DNA from: Acidobacteriota bacterium
GTDB taxonomy: Bacteria > Acidobacteriota > Thermoanaerobaculia > Multivoradales > Multivoraceae
Assembly (NCBI GenBank): GCA_003388555.1
Contig: QQVD01000030.1
Span: forward strand, 1 to 64,000
Direction: 5' to 3'
Length of the DNA: 64,000 nt
The notes under the pieces were generated by a model. It had not been told where the DNA came from and ran no database searches. It worked only from the letters and a program-made list of their open reading frames with translations. Position numbers and translations under genes: made by a program. The number at the start of each line of letters is the position of its first letter. Position 1 is the stretch's first letter. Positions 37,404 to 46,256 of the stretch are shown piece after piece.

Positions 37404-38252
37404 TCAGGCGCCGTACGCCCAGCCGAACCCCAGCCGCGGCGGGTGCTCGTGGCCTTCGCCGCCGCTGCAGCCGAAGACGTAGGCGCAGGGCGCCGGGCCG
37501 AAGGTGTGGGCGAGGTTCTTGGCCGACTCGATCTGGAAGACCAGATCCATCTCACGGTCGCACTCCGGACAGTGCGGGTAGCAGACGTGATCCTTCCAGT
37601 AGGGCCAGCCGCCGAGCTTGTCGACCGAGGCCGGGAAGAGCCGGTCGAGCGCACGCATCACCGCGTCGCTGCGCTTGAGGCCGAGGCGCTTGAGCTCGGC
37701 GTGGCTCGGGAAGTCCTCACCGCTCACCCAGCCGGTGATCAGCCGGCTCGGCAGGTTCGGGCCCACCGACTCGACCGGCTGCGGTCCGACCTGCAGGCGC
37801 GCCACCGCGTCGGGTGGCACCACCCGCACCAGAGTGGCGTCGCCGAAGGCTACGAAGGCCTCGGCCTCGGCCTCGCACAGGGGCTCCTCCGAGACGCAGT
37901 AGAAGAGCTGCAGCACGCCGTCTCCGAACGAGCGCGGCGCGGCCTCGGGCAGCTCGCGCTCGTCGAGCTGCAGGAAGAGAGCCATCAGCTGACCACAGTG
38001 GCCACACGACGGCCGACGCCACTCGGGATGCAGCCCGCCGTAGCCCACCAGCGGCCTGCCGCCGAAACGCGACAGCGGCAGCGGACCGCCACTGGCGCCA
38101 GCCGCCGCGAGCTGTGCGGTGGCACTCTCGAAGCCCCGCGTCACCGGCCGCCAGTGCGGACGGCGGTGCAGCTGCACGCTCTTCGGCACCCACAGGCGTG
38201 AGGTGTCGGGGTCGTTGCGCCGCAGGTGCAGCTTCTGTGTCCAGGAGGCCAT
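37404..38252 (-). CDS. DUF1963-like (YwqG-type) protein
   Basis: A 282-residue protein. It has paired cysteines that could bind zinc (SCGHCGQLMALFLQLDE near residue 83; HCPECDREMDLVFQ near 232), FGDGVLQLFYCVSEEPLCEA and the DUF1963 landmark KLGGWPYWKDHVCYP. DUF1963 proteins are of unknown function. The gene is flanked on both sides, in opposite orientation, by the 170-bp modules at 37105 and 38446, as if it were carried between inverted repeats. Start at ATG 38250-38252. Confidence 0.78.
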   Translation of the reverse strand: MASWTQKLHLRRNDPDTSRLWVPKSVQLHRRPHWRPVTRGFESATAQLAAAGASGGPLPLSRFGGRPLVGYGGLHPEWRRPSCGHCGQLMALFLQLDERELPEAAPRSFGDGVLQLFYCVSEEPLCEAEAEAFVAFGDATLVRVVPPDAVARLQVGPQPVESVGPNLPSRLITGWVSGEDFPSHAELKRLGLKRSDAVMRALDRLFPASVDKLGGWPYWKDHVCYPHCPECDREMDLVFQIESAKNLAHTFGPAPCAYVFGCSGGEGHEHPPRLGFGWAYGA

Positions 38253-38700
38253 CTTCGTCTCGGGCTCGGTGCGCGTTTTCGTGGCATCGACGGATGCATC
38301 TGCGTGCGCACGCGAGGCTCCATCCTAAATGCAGCACCGGAGCGCTGTCAGGAGGGGGCGGTGTGGTAGGGGGGCGAGATCGTCCATGAAGGAAGTGGCG
38401 CGGGGCGCTGCGAAGCGTCGCCCGACGGGACGCGGGCGAGCTCGCGAAAGCGGGAGCACGCCGCCGCTCAGCAGCGAGCTCGTTCCAGGGACATCCTCAC
38501 CCCCGGTGCCGAGGCGAACGGGAGTGAGCCGAGCCGAAGATGCGGAGTCAGAGCAGTGCAGGTGTTCGTTTGACGAGACACCCCCACCTCGGTCCTCCCC
38601 CTGAAGGGGGAGGAAGAAGATGGATGCTCGCGCCGCAGGGGCATGCTGGTGGCTGGGGTGTGGCGCGGTGCGACGGGTCACTTCACGGGACGCGAGCCCC
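38253..38700. other. Intergenic region with the right 170-bp module
   Basis: 448 bp with no gene. It holds the module at 38446-38615. The rest contains the shared upstream region of the DUF1963 gene, with no identifiable promoter. Confidence 0.5.
38446..38615 (-). repeat. Family-A module, right arm of the 170-bp inverted repeat
   Basis: The inverse of 37105-37274. Read on the plus strand it ends with GACGAGACACCCCCACCTCG and the hairpin TCCTCCCCCT-GA-AGGGGGAGGA (38593-38614). Confidence 0.9.
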
Positions 38701-39330
38701 TCAGTACGTCGGCGTGGTGATCGGGAAGTCGACGACGGTCTGGTCCCAGCGCACACGCAGCCAGACGCCGCCGGTGCGCGGCACGAACTCGAGCACCAGT
38801 GCCTCGGTGACCTCGCTGCTGGTCGTGGCCTCGGCCGACACCGTGGCGACGTCGAGCGCGGGGTCGTACTCGTCGGCCAGGTGCATGCCGACGCCACGGT
38901 TGAGGTGCAGCGTCCAGCGCTCGCGTCCGGGCGTCGTGAACAGGGAGTAGACGCCGGGCTCGATCCGGGTGCCGCCGACGATCAGCGGCGCCGTCGTCGC
39001 CAGCTCGCTCGCCTGGTGCGCGCCGGTGGCCCAGACCTGGTCGTAGGCGACGACGCCTCCGAAGACCACCCGGCCGCGCTTGTACGGCTTGCCGTGCACG
39101 ACGTGCAGGTAGCCGCCGCCCGGCAGCACTGCACCGGCACGGCCGACGGCACTGCCCGGCGGCGGGGAGGCAGGGTCGACCCGCAGACCTTCGACCAGGT
39201 AGGTCTGGATTCCCGGCGCGTCGGGACCGTGACCGTGCTGCGCGAGCAGTGGGGCGCCGCCGGCCATCAGCAGGAAACTCGTCAGGACGGTGGCTCGAAG
39301 AAGGGTCGATTGCAGCAGGGTGCTTGGCAT
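38701..39330 (-). CDS. DUF2911 family secreted protein
   Basis: A 209-residue protein with a signal peptide (RATVLTSFLLMAGGAPLLAQ). DUF2911 landmarks are HGKPYKRGRVVFGGVVAYDQ, VWATGAHQASELATTAPLIV and GTRIEPGVYSLFTTPGRERW, all in the standard order. These periplasmic or surface proteins are common in Bacteroidota and Acidobacteriota; function unknown. The start is ATG 39328-39330, which gives a normal signal peptide; the frame extends upstream to 39402. Confidence 0.85.
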   Translation of the reverse strand: MPSTLLQSTLLRATVLTSFLLMAGGAPLLAQHGHGPDAPGIQTYLVEGLRVDPASPPPGSAVGRAGAVLPGGGYLHVVHGKPYKRGRVVFGGVVAYDQVWATGAHQASELATTAPLIVGGTRIEPGVYSLFTTPGRERWTLHLNRGVGMHLADEYDPALDVATVSAEATTSSEVTEALVLEFVPRTGGVWLRVRWDQTVVDFPITTPTY

Positions 39331-39423
39331 GGGAGGCCTCGAAGGGTGATCGCGATCCTCGGAGCTATGACGCCAACGAAGGCGAACGCTCCGCGGCGTC
39401 ATCGATGTCGTGATGCGTCAACC

Positions 39424-39540
39424 CGCGTCGTTGCGTTGTCGTTGGGTTGTCGTTCCGATGTCGTACGTGTCGTTCCGCGCCGTTCCGAGCCGTTTCGTGT
39501 CGTTTCGTGTCGTTTCGTGTCGTTTCGTGTCGTCTCGCAC
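39424..39540. repeat. Decamer tandem array
   Basis: Four perfect units of CGTTTCGTGT (39491-39530) are preceded by degenerate units (CGTTCCGCGC, CGTTCCGAGC, GTCGTTGGGTT-like) from about 39424. The array sits between the 5' end of the DUF2911 gene and the 3' end of the phosphoesterase gene, with a period of one DNA helical turn. Confidence 0.85.
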
Positions 39541-39608
39541 TCTGTCATCACCAAAGACGCCGTGCCCATTCTTCGAAGACGCACCCACGGCACGGCGCCG
39601 ACGCCGCA

Positions 39609-40094
39609 TCAAACCTCCAGCTCGACGATCTCCGGCGCCCGGATCCACTTGCCGCTCGCCGCGTCGAGCTCGGCGCGCGCCACCGTCACCGGGAGACGGA
39701 AGCGACGCGGGCCGCAGCTCCCCGGGTTGACCAGCCACAGATCCGCGTGCCGCTCGACCGCTGGGCGGTGGGAGTGGCCGAACACCGCCAGGCCGACGCC
39801 ACGCGCCGCCAGCTCGTCGGGTGGCTCGAGCTCGGCGCGGTCGTGCACCACCACCACCCGCAGCGCGCCTAGCTCGAGCTCGAGCCGCAGCGGCAGGCCG
39901 TCCGCACCGCTCGCCCACGCGCCGTGGTCGACGTTGCCGCGCACCACGTGCCGGCAGCCCATCGCGTGCAACTCCTCGAGCGTCTCCCGGTCACCGACGT
40001 CGCCGGCGTGGATCAGCACGTCGCAGCCCTCGAGCGCCGCGACCGCCTCGGGGCGAAGCAGCCCATGGGTGTCGGAGAACAGCCCGATGTTCAA
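39609..40094 (-). CDS. Metallophosphoesterase, YfcE/MJ0936 type
   Basis: A 161-residue calcineurin-like phosphoesterase with all five metal motifs: SDTHG (res 7), HAGDVGD, GNVDHG, VVVHDRAE and FGHSHRP. Length and the absence of insertions fit the YfcE/MJ0936 group, which hydrolyses phosphodiesters with two metals; the physiological substrate is unknown. Start ATG 40092-40094. It is leftward, 156 bp from the amidohydrolase stop. Confidence 0.92.
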   Translation of the reverse strand: MNIGLFSDTHGLLRPEAVAALEGCDVLIHAGDVGDRETLEELHAMGCRHVVRGNVDHGAWASGADGLPLRLELELGALRVVVVHDRAELEPPDELAARGVGLAVFGHSHRPAVERHADLWLVNPGSCGPRRFRLPVTVARAELDAASGKWIRAPEIVELEV

Positions 40095-40250
40095 ACCGTC
40101 ATCCCGTCTCGTCGCCCTGGCCCTCGCTGCGCGGCGCCAGGCGGCGCGTCACCACGATGACGCCACGGCGCGAACGCCGTAGCGAACCGGACGATGCCGG
40201 GGAGAGGACCACGACGCACGAGGACGACGCGCGCCCAGCCCGAGCAGCGT

Positions 40251-42023
40251 TCACCGGCCGGCGGTCGGCGACTCCTCGGGCCGCGGCTGCCGCTTCGCCT
40301 CCTCGACCATCGCCCGCACGTCGGCGCGCAGCTTCTCGGCGTCGAACACGATGCCGTCCTTGATCGTGTACTTGACACCGCCGATGCGCTCGGGCCGTCC
40401 GGTCTCGTCGTTGAGCCTCACCGCGCCGGTGCCGTAGAGCACCTTGAGGTTGTGGATCGGGTTCTCGTCGACGACCATCAGGTCGGCGAGCATGCCCTCG
40501 CGCACGATGCCGTACTCGATCGGGGTCCCCTTGGGCTCGGCGATCTCCATCGCGCCGTGCATGGTGGCGGCGCGGATCACCTCGAGCGGGTGGAAGCCCG
40601 CCTCCTGCAGCAGCTCGAGCTCGAGGATCGTGCCGAAGCCGTAGGTCTGGTAGATGAAGCCCGAATCGGAGCCCACGGTGACCTTGCCGCCGCGGTTCTT
40701 GTACTCGTTGAGGAACTGCATCCACACCCGGTAGAAGTTCTTCCACGCCACCTCGTCCCACAGGGTCCAGTCGAACCAGTAGGAGCCGTGGTCCTCGCGC
40801 GACGGGGCGTAGAACTCGTTGAGCGACGGCAGGGTGTATTCGGCGTGCCAGTCGGCGTTGCGCGCCCGCATGACGTCACGCCCCGCCGAGTAGATGGTCA
40901 TCGTGGGGTTGATGTAGAAGCCGAGCTCGAGGAACTCCTCGAGCAGCGCGTTCCACTTCTCGCCGCCGGGCTCGACCAGGCTCCACTGCCGCGCCACCTG
41001 GCCGAAGCGGAACTGCTCGTCCATGTAGTTCATGTCGGCCGGCCACGGCTGCACGTCGTGGTTCTCGTACATCGACTCGAACAGGCCGTAGAAGTGGGTC
41101 ATCGAGCCGAGGCCGAGGCGCGCCGCGTCGAGCGCGTTCATCTGCGCCACGCCCATCTGCGCCAGATGCGCGGTCGAGCCCATGCCGTGCTGCTTCGCCT
41201 CGTCGATCAGCGCCGCCATGATCTCCGGCGGATAGGCGCCGAGCTTGAGGCCGTCGACGCCCTTCGAATGCGCGTAACGCACCCACTCGCGCGCGTCCTC
41301 GGGGGTGAGGATCTTGCGTTCCTTCCACTCCTCGCCGGAGCCCGGACGCTGGTAGGAGACGATGCGCGGCGCGGTGATCTCGTTGGCCGCGCTGCGCGCC
41401 TTCTCCGACAGCGCCCACTCGAGCGGGCCGGTCGGCACGCCGCGCACCGTGGTGACGCCGTGGCCGAGCCACAGCTTGTAGACGTACTCCGCCTCCGGCG
41501 CCTTCGGCACGCCGCCGGTGTGCACGTGCAGGTCGACGATGCCGGGCATCACCCAGTGCCCGGTGAGATCGATCTCCTTCGTCGCGTCCTTGGGGCGCTT
41601 CTTCTCGTCGATCGCCACCTTCGGCGCGCCGACCGTCTTCACCTCGGCGATGCGGTTGCCCTCGATCACGATGTCGACCGGTCCGATCGGCGGCGAGCCG
41701 GTGCCGTCGACCAGCGTCGCACCGCGCAGGATCAGGCGCTCGAAGGGACCCTCGCCTTCGCCCGCCGGGCGCGGCGGCGCGGGAGTGACCTCTTCCTCCT
41801 CCTCGTCGTCACCCGAGCTCGCATCGTCGCCCTCCTCGGTTCCGCCGAGCGCCGCCGGCTCGTTGGCGGTCGGCGTGCCCTGCTGCGCCGCCAGAGGGAC
41901 CGCCAGCAGCAGCAATGTCGCGAGAGCGAGCACCAGCATCTGCAGTCGCTGTGGCACCTGGACCTGCAGACGCACTCGTAGGCGTCGAGATTCGGGACGG
42001 AGCTGGGTCGGGGTGAGGAACAT
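40251..42023 (-). CDS. Secreted amidohydrolase family protein
   Basis: A 590-residue protein. A signal peptide (MLVLALATLLLLAVPLAAQQ within a basic leader) and an acidic low-complexity linker (DDASSGDDEEEEEV) precede an amidohydrolase TIM barrel. LRGATLVDGTGSPPIGPVDI and VMPGIVDLHVHTGGVP give the HxH metal site, later STAHLAQMGVAQMNALDAAR and VGSDSGF the barrel His and Asp. Relatives act on imides, peptides or other cyclic amides; the substrate cannot be told. AGGAGG lies 7 bases before ATG 42021-42023. The 3' end of the chain looks complete. Confidence 0.85.
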   Translation of the reverse strand: MFLTPTQLRPESRRLRVRLQVQVPQRLQMLVLALATLLLLAVPLAAQQGTPTANEPAALGGTEEGDDASSGDDEEEEEVTPAPPRPAGEGEGPFERLILRGATLVDGTGSPPIGPVDIVIEGNRIAEVKTVGAPKVAIDEKKRPKDATKEIDLTGHWVMPGIVDLHVHTGGVPKAPEAEYVYKLWLGHGVTTVRGVPTGPLEWALSEKARSAANEITAPRIVSYQRPGSGEEWKERKILTPEDAREWVRYAHSKGVDGLKLGAYPPEIMAALIDEAKQHGMGSTAHLAQMGVAQMNALDAARLGLGSMTHFYGLFESMYENHDVQPWPADMNYMDEQFRFGQVARQWSLVEPGGEKWNALLEEFLELGFYINPTMTIYSAGRDVMRARNADWHAEYTLPSLNEFYAPSREDHGSYWFDWTLWDEVAWKNFYRVWMQFLNEYKNRGGKVTVGSDSGFIYQTYGFGTILELELLQEAGFHPLEVIRAATMHGAMEIAEPKGTPIEYGIVREGMLADLMVVDENPIHNLKVLYGTGAVRLNDETGRPERIGGVKYTIKDGIVFDAEKLRADVRAMVEEAKRQPRPEESPTAGR

Positions 42024-42423
42024 CTGAGGCCTCCTGGAGACGAGGGGACCCTACACGCGGCCGGGACACCGGCGCAGGTCCGAAAAGAGCCCGCTCGGCT
42101 CCGCGGCTCTGTGGCTGCGGAGCTCTGCGGCTGGGACAGTGCAGCTGTTGCGAGGACGGCGGCCGCTCGGCGGCTGTTTCGCACCCCGGAACCCCCGGCT
42201 CTCCGACGGCTCAGCCCCTCGGCGTCGAGCTCTGCGCAGTTGGGCGGCGCGCAACGAGGGCGGCCCCGACCGCGGTGATCGGGTCGAGACCGCCCGGGGG
42301 ATTGCGATCCGTCCCAGGTGAGGGGATCCGCCGACGGCCAACGTTCTGTCCGTGCACCACCGCGTCCCGGCGACTCCGCCGCGCGGCGCCCTTCCTCCGC
42401 CCGGCTCCCGGAGATCCCCAACA
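42024..42423. other. Divergent intergenic region, nothing identified
   Basis: 400 bp between the leftward amidohydrolase and the rightward beta-helix gene. It is purine/pyrimidine mixed and GC-rich. I see no repeat of the families found elsewhere, no RNA and no clear promoter, although both promoters must lie here. Confidence 0.4.
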
Positions 42424-43953
42424 ATGCGACTTCGATCCCTGACCGGTCCGATCCCCCCCCGCCTGACCTCCACCGCGCTGCTCGCCGCCGTCTGGGCCAC
42501 CGCCACCACAGCCGCGACCGCCCAGACGATCCTCCAGGTCGACACTACGACCGACTCGGCGGTGCTCACCGCCTGCCTCGACGCAGTGGCGAACGACTGC
42601 TCACTGCGCGGCGCCATCCTCACCGCCAACTCGATCCCCGACGGCACCGACGTCGTGATCGAGCTGCCGTCCCAGACCCATACGCTCACCATCGACGGGC
42701 CCAACGAGGCGGCCGGGATGACCGGCGACCTCGACGTGCACCGCTCGATGACGATCCGCAGGCAGTCCGGCCTCCCCCGGATCGACGGCGGCGGCGCTGG
42801 CGGGCTCGACGACCGGTTGATCGAGCTGCACGGCGTCGGCACGCTGTTGCAGATCGAGAACGTCATCCTGCGCAACTCACAGCCTCCAGCCGATCTGCAC
42901 GCCATCAACGTGAGCCTCGGCACCACCCTGCACTTCACCGGCGGCCGGATCGAGACCAGCGGCACCCTGGCCAGCGGCGGCGGCGCGGTGCGGGTGGCCC
43001 CACTGGGAGCCGCCACCTTCACCGACACGACGATCTGGTTCAACAACGGGCTGCAGGGCGGGGGCGTGCGCTCTAGTGGCCAGGTCACGTTCACCGGCAC
43101 CCTGTTGCGCTCGAACTTCGGCACCAATGGCGGCGCGGTCGCCCTGCTCTCCGGGCCGACGGCCTCGGCGCTCTTCGAGGACTGTCACCTGGACAACAAC
43201 AACGCCATCGAGGACGGCGGCGCCGTGTGGGCCGGCGAGGACACCTCGCTGACGATCCGCCGAACCCTGGCGGAGGACAATGACGCGTTCATCGCTCCGA
43301 TCGGTCGCGGCGGCGCCGTGTTCGCGCGCGGCGGGGTATTGATCGAGGACTCGACGTTCCTCGCCAACCAGGCCGACCGGGGCGCCGCGGTCCATGTCGA
43401 GGGCATGGCCGGATCGGCCGCCCAGCTCGACGTCGTCAACAGCACCTTCAGCGCCAACGAGACGCTGCTGGCCGGATGGGCAGCCATCGTCGTCGAGGAC
43501 GGCACTGCGGAGATGCTCTTCACCACCCACGCCGGTCAGTTCCTCGACCTGCTGATCGACGCCCAGAGCAACTTGTCGACCGCCGGCTCGCTCTATGACG
43601 GCGGCTGCTTCGCGTTTCCCGGCGGCATCTTCTCCTCCGGCGGCGGCAACCTGGCGCCACACGGCGTCTGCTGGGCCGGCGCGCCCAACGTCGGCGATCT
43701 GGTCTTCGCCAACCTCGACCTGCTCCCCCTCGGACCGTACGACGGGCCGACCCCGACCCACCTGCCACGCCCGACGTCCCCAGCCGTCGGGGCGGTCTCG
43801 GCGCCGTGCCTGGGCCTCGACCAGCGCGGTCTGCCACGTCCCGTCGCCGACTGCACCGCGGGCGCGGTCGAGCGCCAGGCGGTCGAGAGCTTCCTCTTCG
43901 GCGACGACTTCTCGAGCGGTGACGTCAGCCAGTGGTCGACGGCGGTGCCCTGA
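42424..43953 (+). CDS. Secreted right-handed beta-helix protein with CSLREA-like N-terminal region
   Basis: A 509-residue protein. The signal peptide (LTSTALLAAVWATATTAATA) leads to a CSLREA-like region (NDCSLRGAILTANSIPDGTD), then parallel beta-helix rungs (FTDTTIWFNNGLQGGGVRSS; NSTFSANETLL) typical of polymorphic outer-membrane or pectate-lyase-fold proteins. It ends GDDFSSGDVSQWSTAVP, a short acidic/aromatic tail of the 'DGFESGDTSAWS' type that I associate with acidobacterial secreted proteins. The start is ATG 42424. No catalytic residues are visible, so an adhesin or surface role is more likely than lyase. Confidence 0.78.
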   Translation: MRLRSLTGPIPPRLTSTALLAAVWATATTAATAQTILQVDTTTDSAVLTACLDAVANDCSLRGAILTANSIPDGTDVVIELPSQTHTLTIDGPNEAAGMTGDLDVHRSMTIRRQSGLPRIDGGGAGGLDDRLIELHGVGTLLQIENVILRNSQPPADLHAINVSLGTTLHFTGGRIETSGTLASGGGAVRVAPLGAATFTDTTIWFNNGLQGGGVRSSGQVTFTGTLLRSNFGTNGGAVALLSGPTASALFEDCHLDNNNAIEDGGAVWAGEDTSLTIRRTLAEDNDAFIAPIGRGGAVFARGGVLIEDSTFLANQADRGAAVHVEGMAGSAAQLDVVNSTFSANETLLAGWAAIVVEDGTAEMLFTTHAGQFLDLLIDAQSNLSTAGSLYDGGCFAFPGGIFSSGGGNLAPHGVCWAGAPNVGDLVFANLDLLPLGPYDGPTPTHLPRPTSPAVGAVSAPCLGLDQRGLPRPVADCTAGAVERQAVESFLFGDDFSSGDVSQWSTAVP

Positions 43954-44333
43954 GCACCCGAGCCGTCGAACCCCCAATCCCCCTCGCGACTGCCGACGAG
44001 CCTGCCCCCTACCCGACCGCGAAGTCCGCAACGAACGCCGGCGGACGACGCGGACTGGCGAAGGCTCCAACTCCGGCCTCGCTGCTCGCGAGCCGTGCCG
44101 TTCCCTGTGGGCTGAGAAGCGCGCGCCGCCCATCGGTCACTCCCACCTCCCGGAGGGCGGAGCTTCCCGGTGCGCAGGGCGAGAGATCCGTCGGCCGGTG
44201 GGGGACGAAGGCTGGGACAGAATCCAGCACACCCGCCACCTCGCGCCGCCACCGGCAGCGGCGGACTGCCGGGCGCCCGAAGCGCTCGCCCGCGCGCAGC
44301 GACCCGCGAACCGGCCGACCAGAGAGAAGACCC
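43954..44333. other. Intergenic region, nothing identified
   Basis: 380 bp between the beta-helix gene and the DUF4345 gene, both rightward. It is GC-rich, with several short reading frames lacking ribosome sites. No repeat or promoter is recognised. Confidence 0.4.
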
Positions 44334-44735
44334 GTGAGCCACCTCCCCACCCGTATCTTCCTGCGCGCCGTCGCCCTGATCCTGCTGGTCTTCGGCGTGG
44401 TCTACGTCGCCGATCCTTCGCGCCTGGCCGGCGAGGTCGGCATCCTCTTCGACGCCGTCGGCGCCACCGACGTGCGCGCCACCTACGGCGGGGTGCAGGT
44501 CGGCTTCGCGCTCTTCCTGTTCTGGGCCGCCAGGCGCCAGGCGGCGACCCAGCGGACCGCGCTCGTCGCCATCGCCATGGTGCTCGGGTCGATCGCCCTG
44601 CTGCGCGTGCTCGGTCCCCTGCTCGGCGACGGCTGGTCGAGCTTCCACACCGGCGCGCTGGTGTTCGAGATCCTCTTGAGCAGCATCGCCCTCTGGCTGG
44701 CGCGTCGACCAACCGATCCGGAGACCGCACCATGA
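44334..44735 (+). CDS. DUF4345 family membrane protein
   Basis: A 133-residue protein with four hydrophobic helices: FLRAVALILLVFGVVYVADP, VQVGFALFLFWAARR, AIAMVLGSIALLRVLG and GALVFEILLSSIALWLARR. The YGGVQVGFALFL motif after the first loop is typical of DUF4345; function unknown. The start is GTG 44334, after AGAGAGAAGA. Its TGA overlaps the ATG of the PQQ-propeller gene (ATGA), so the two are coupled. Confidence 0.8.
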   Translation: MSHLPTRIFLRAVALILLVFGVVYVADPSRLAGEVGILFDAVGATDVRATYGGVQVGFALFLFWAARRQAATQRTALVAIAMVLGSIALLRVLGPLLGDGWSSFHTGALVFEILLSSIALWLARRPTDPETAP

Positions 44736-46090
44736 ACCGACGACGCACTCCATCGACGATCCAGCGCCCGCGTTCATCGCGGGCAGGCGCACGCACGGTC
44801 GTCGTCGCCTCCCTGGCGCTGCTGGTTGCCGCCGGCTCTCCCGTTTCGTCCCGTTCGGGCAATCCGACGCCGACCGGCGACGAGCGCGGCGCCGCCTGGC
44901 CCGCCTGGCGCGGTCCCGGTGGCATGGGGATCGCCGAGAGCTCCCTGCCCGCCGAGATCGACCCCGCATCGCCCCTGTGGTCCGTGACTCCACCAGGCAC
45001 CAGCACCTCGACGCCGATCGTCGCCGGCGGCCGCGTCTTCCTCACTTCGCAGCTCGGCACCGCGCCGCTGGCGCGACCCGAGCCTGGGGAAGACGGCAGC
45101 GGCGATCGGCAGCTGACCTTCCTCACCCTGGCCTACGACCTGGCGACCGGAAAGGAGCTCTGGCGTCGCGAGATCCCATCGCAGGGCGAGCTGACCCCGG
45201 TGCACAGCAAGCACAACCTGGCGAGCCCGTCTCCCGCCTCCGACGGCGAGCGGGTGATCGCGTGGTTCGGTACCGGCCAGATCGCCAGCTACCGCCTCGA
45301 TGGCGAGGTCGAGTGGCAGCGGCATCTCGGCGCCGAGATCTCGCCGTTCGAGCTGCGCTGGGCGCACGGATCGTCGCCGGTGATCCTCGGCGACCGCGTG
45401 ATCCTGCTCTGCGACCACGCACCCGCCGCCTACCTGCTGGCACTCGACAAGCGCACCGGGCGCCAGCTCTGGAAGGCCGAACGAGGCACCGAGAAGCGCG
45501 CCTACTCGACGCCGCTGGTCATCCCCGACGGGCGCGGCGGCGATCTCCTGGTGGTCAACGCCAACGAGAGGATCGACGCGTACGACCCCGCCAGCGGAGA
45601 GATCGTGTGGTGGGTGGGCGAGCCCAACCGGGTGCCCGTGCCGTCGCCGGTGTGGTCGGGCGGCGTGCTCTACACCTCGCGCGGCTACCGCTCCGGGCCC
45701 TACATGGCGGTGCGCACCGCCGGCAGTGGCGATCTCTCGGACCAGATCCTGTGGCGCCACGACACCGGCGCCCCCTACGTGCCTTCCCTGCTGCTGCACC
45801 GCGGTCTGCTCTACCTGGCGACCGAGAACGGCGTGCTCAGCGCGGTCGACGCGGAGAGCGGCGCGACCGTCTACCGTGAGCGCCTCGGTGGCGGTTTCTC
45901 CGCCTCGCCGGTCGCGGCCGGGGAGCGCGTGGTGCTCGGCAACGAGGACGGCGAGCTGTTCGTGATCGGCGCCGGGCGCGAGTTCGAACTGCACCAGAAG
46001 GTCCAGTTCGACTCGCGCCTGATGGCCTCGCCGGTCGTCGTCGACGGGCGTCTCCTGGTGCGCACCGACCAGAAGCTCTACGCCTTCTGA
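44732..46090 (+). CDS. PQQ-like beta-propeller repeat protein (secreted)
   Basis: A 452-residue protein. A membrane/signal segment (RTVVVASLALLVAAGSPVSS) is followed by PQQ-type propeller repeats: LWSVTPPGTSTSTPIVAGGR, VFLTSQLG, YDLATGKELWRRE, LDKRTGRQLWKAERG, YDPASGEIVWWVG, AVDAESGATVYRERLGGG. PQQ-enzyme and BamB-like folds share these repeats; no PQQ-binding or active-site residues are evident, so a quinoprotein activity is not claimed. It is coupled to the DUF4345 gene. It may be an outer-membrane or periplasmic scaffold protein. Confidence 0.8.
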   Translation: MNRRRTPSTIQRPRSSRAGARTVVVASLALLVAAGSPVSSRSGNPTPTGDERGAAWPAWRGPGGMGIAESSLPAEIDPASPLWSVTPPGTSTSTPIVAGGRVFLTSQLGTAPLARPEPGEDGSGDRQLTFLTLAYDLATGKELWRREIPSQGELTPVHSKHNLASPSPASDGERVIAWFGTGQIASYRLDGEVEWQRHLGAEISPFELRWAHGSSPVILGDRVILLCDHAPAAYLLALDKRTGRQLWKAERGTEKRAYSTPLVIPDGRGGDLLVVNANERIDAYDPASGEIVWWVGEPNRVPVPSPVWSGGVLYTSRGYRSGPYMAVRTAGSGDLSDQILWRHDTGAPYVPSLLLHRGLLYLATENGVLSAVDAESGATVYRERLGGGFSASPVAAGERVVLGNEDGELFVIGAGREFELHQKVQFDSRLMASPVVVDGRLLVRTDQKLYAF

Positions 46091-46256
46091 GACGAGCGAC
46101 CCCGCCATCCCTCGGCCGCCGGGCCGCGGCTGCACCGGCTCGCACGGCGCGGCATGGAGCGTGGCGGGTCAGCCCCGGTGCTCGTGCCGGCCACCCCAAT
46201 CGGGTGTACATTCGAGGATCGACGTCGCCGAATCCGAACGCCGCCGGAGGATCGTC

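Noticed and set aside
38620-40182. 520-codon plus-strand frame across DUF2911 and phosphoesterase genes
   Set aside because: It overlaps two well-supported leftward genes and the decamer array and has no domain.
44732-46090. PQQ-dependent dehydrogenase
   Set aside because: The propeller repeats are clear, but no PQQ or metal ligands can be placed.
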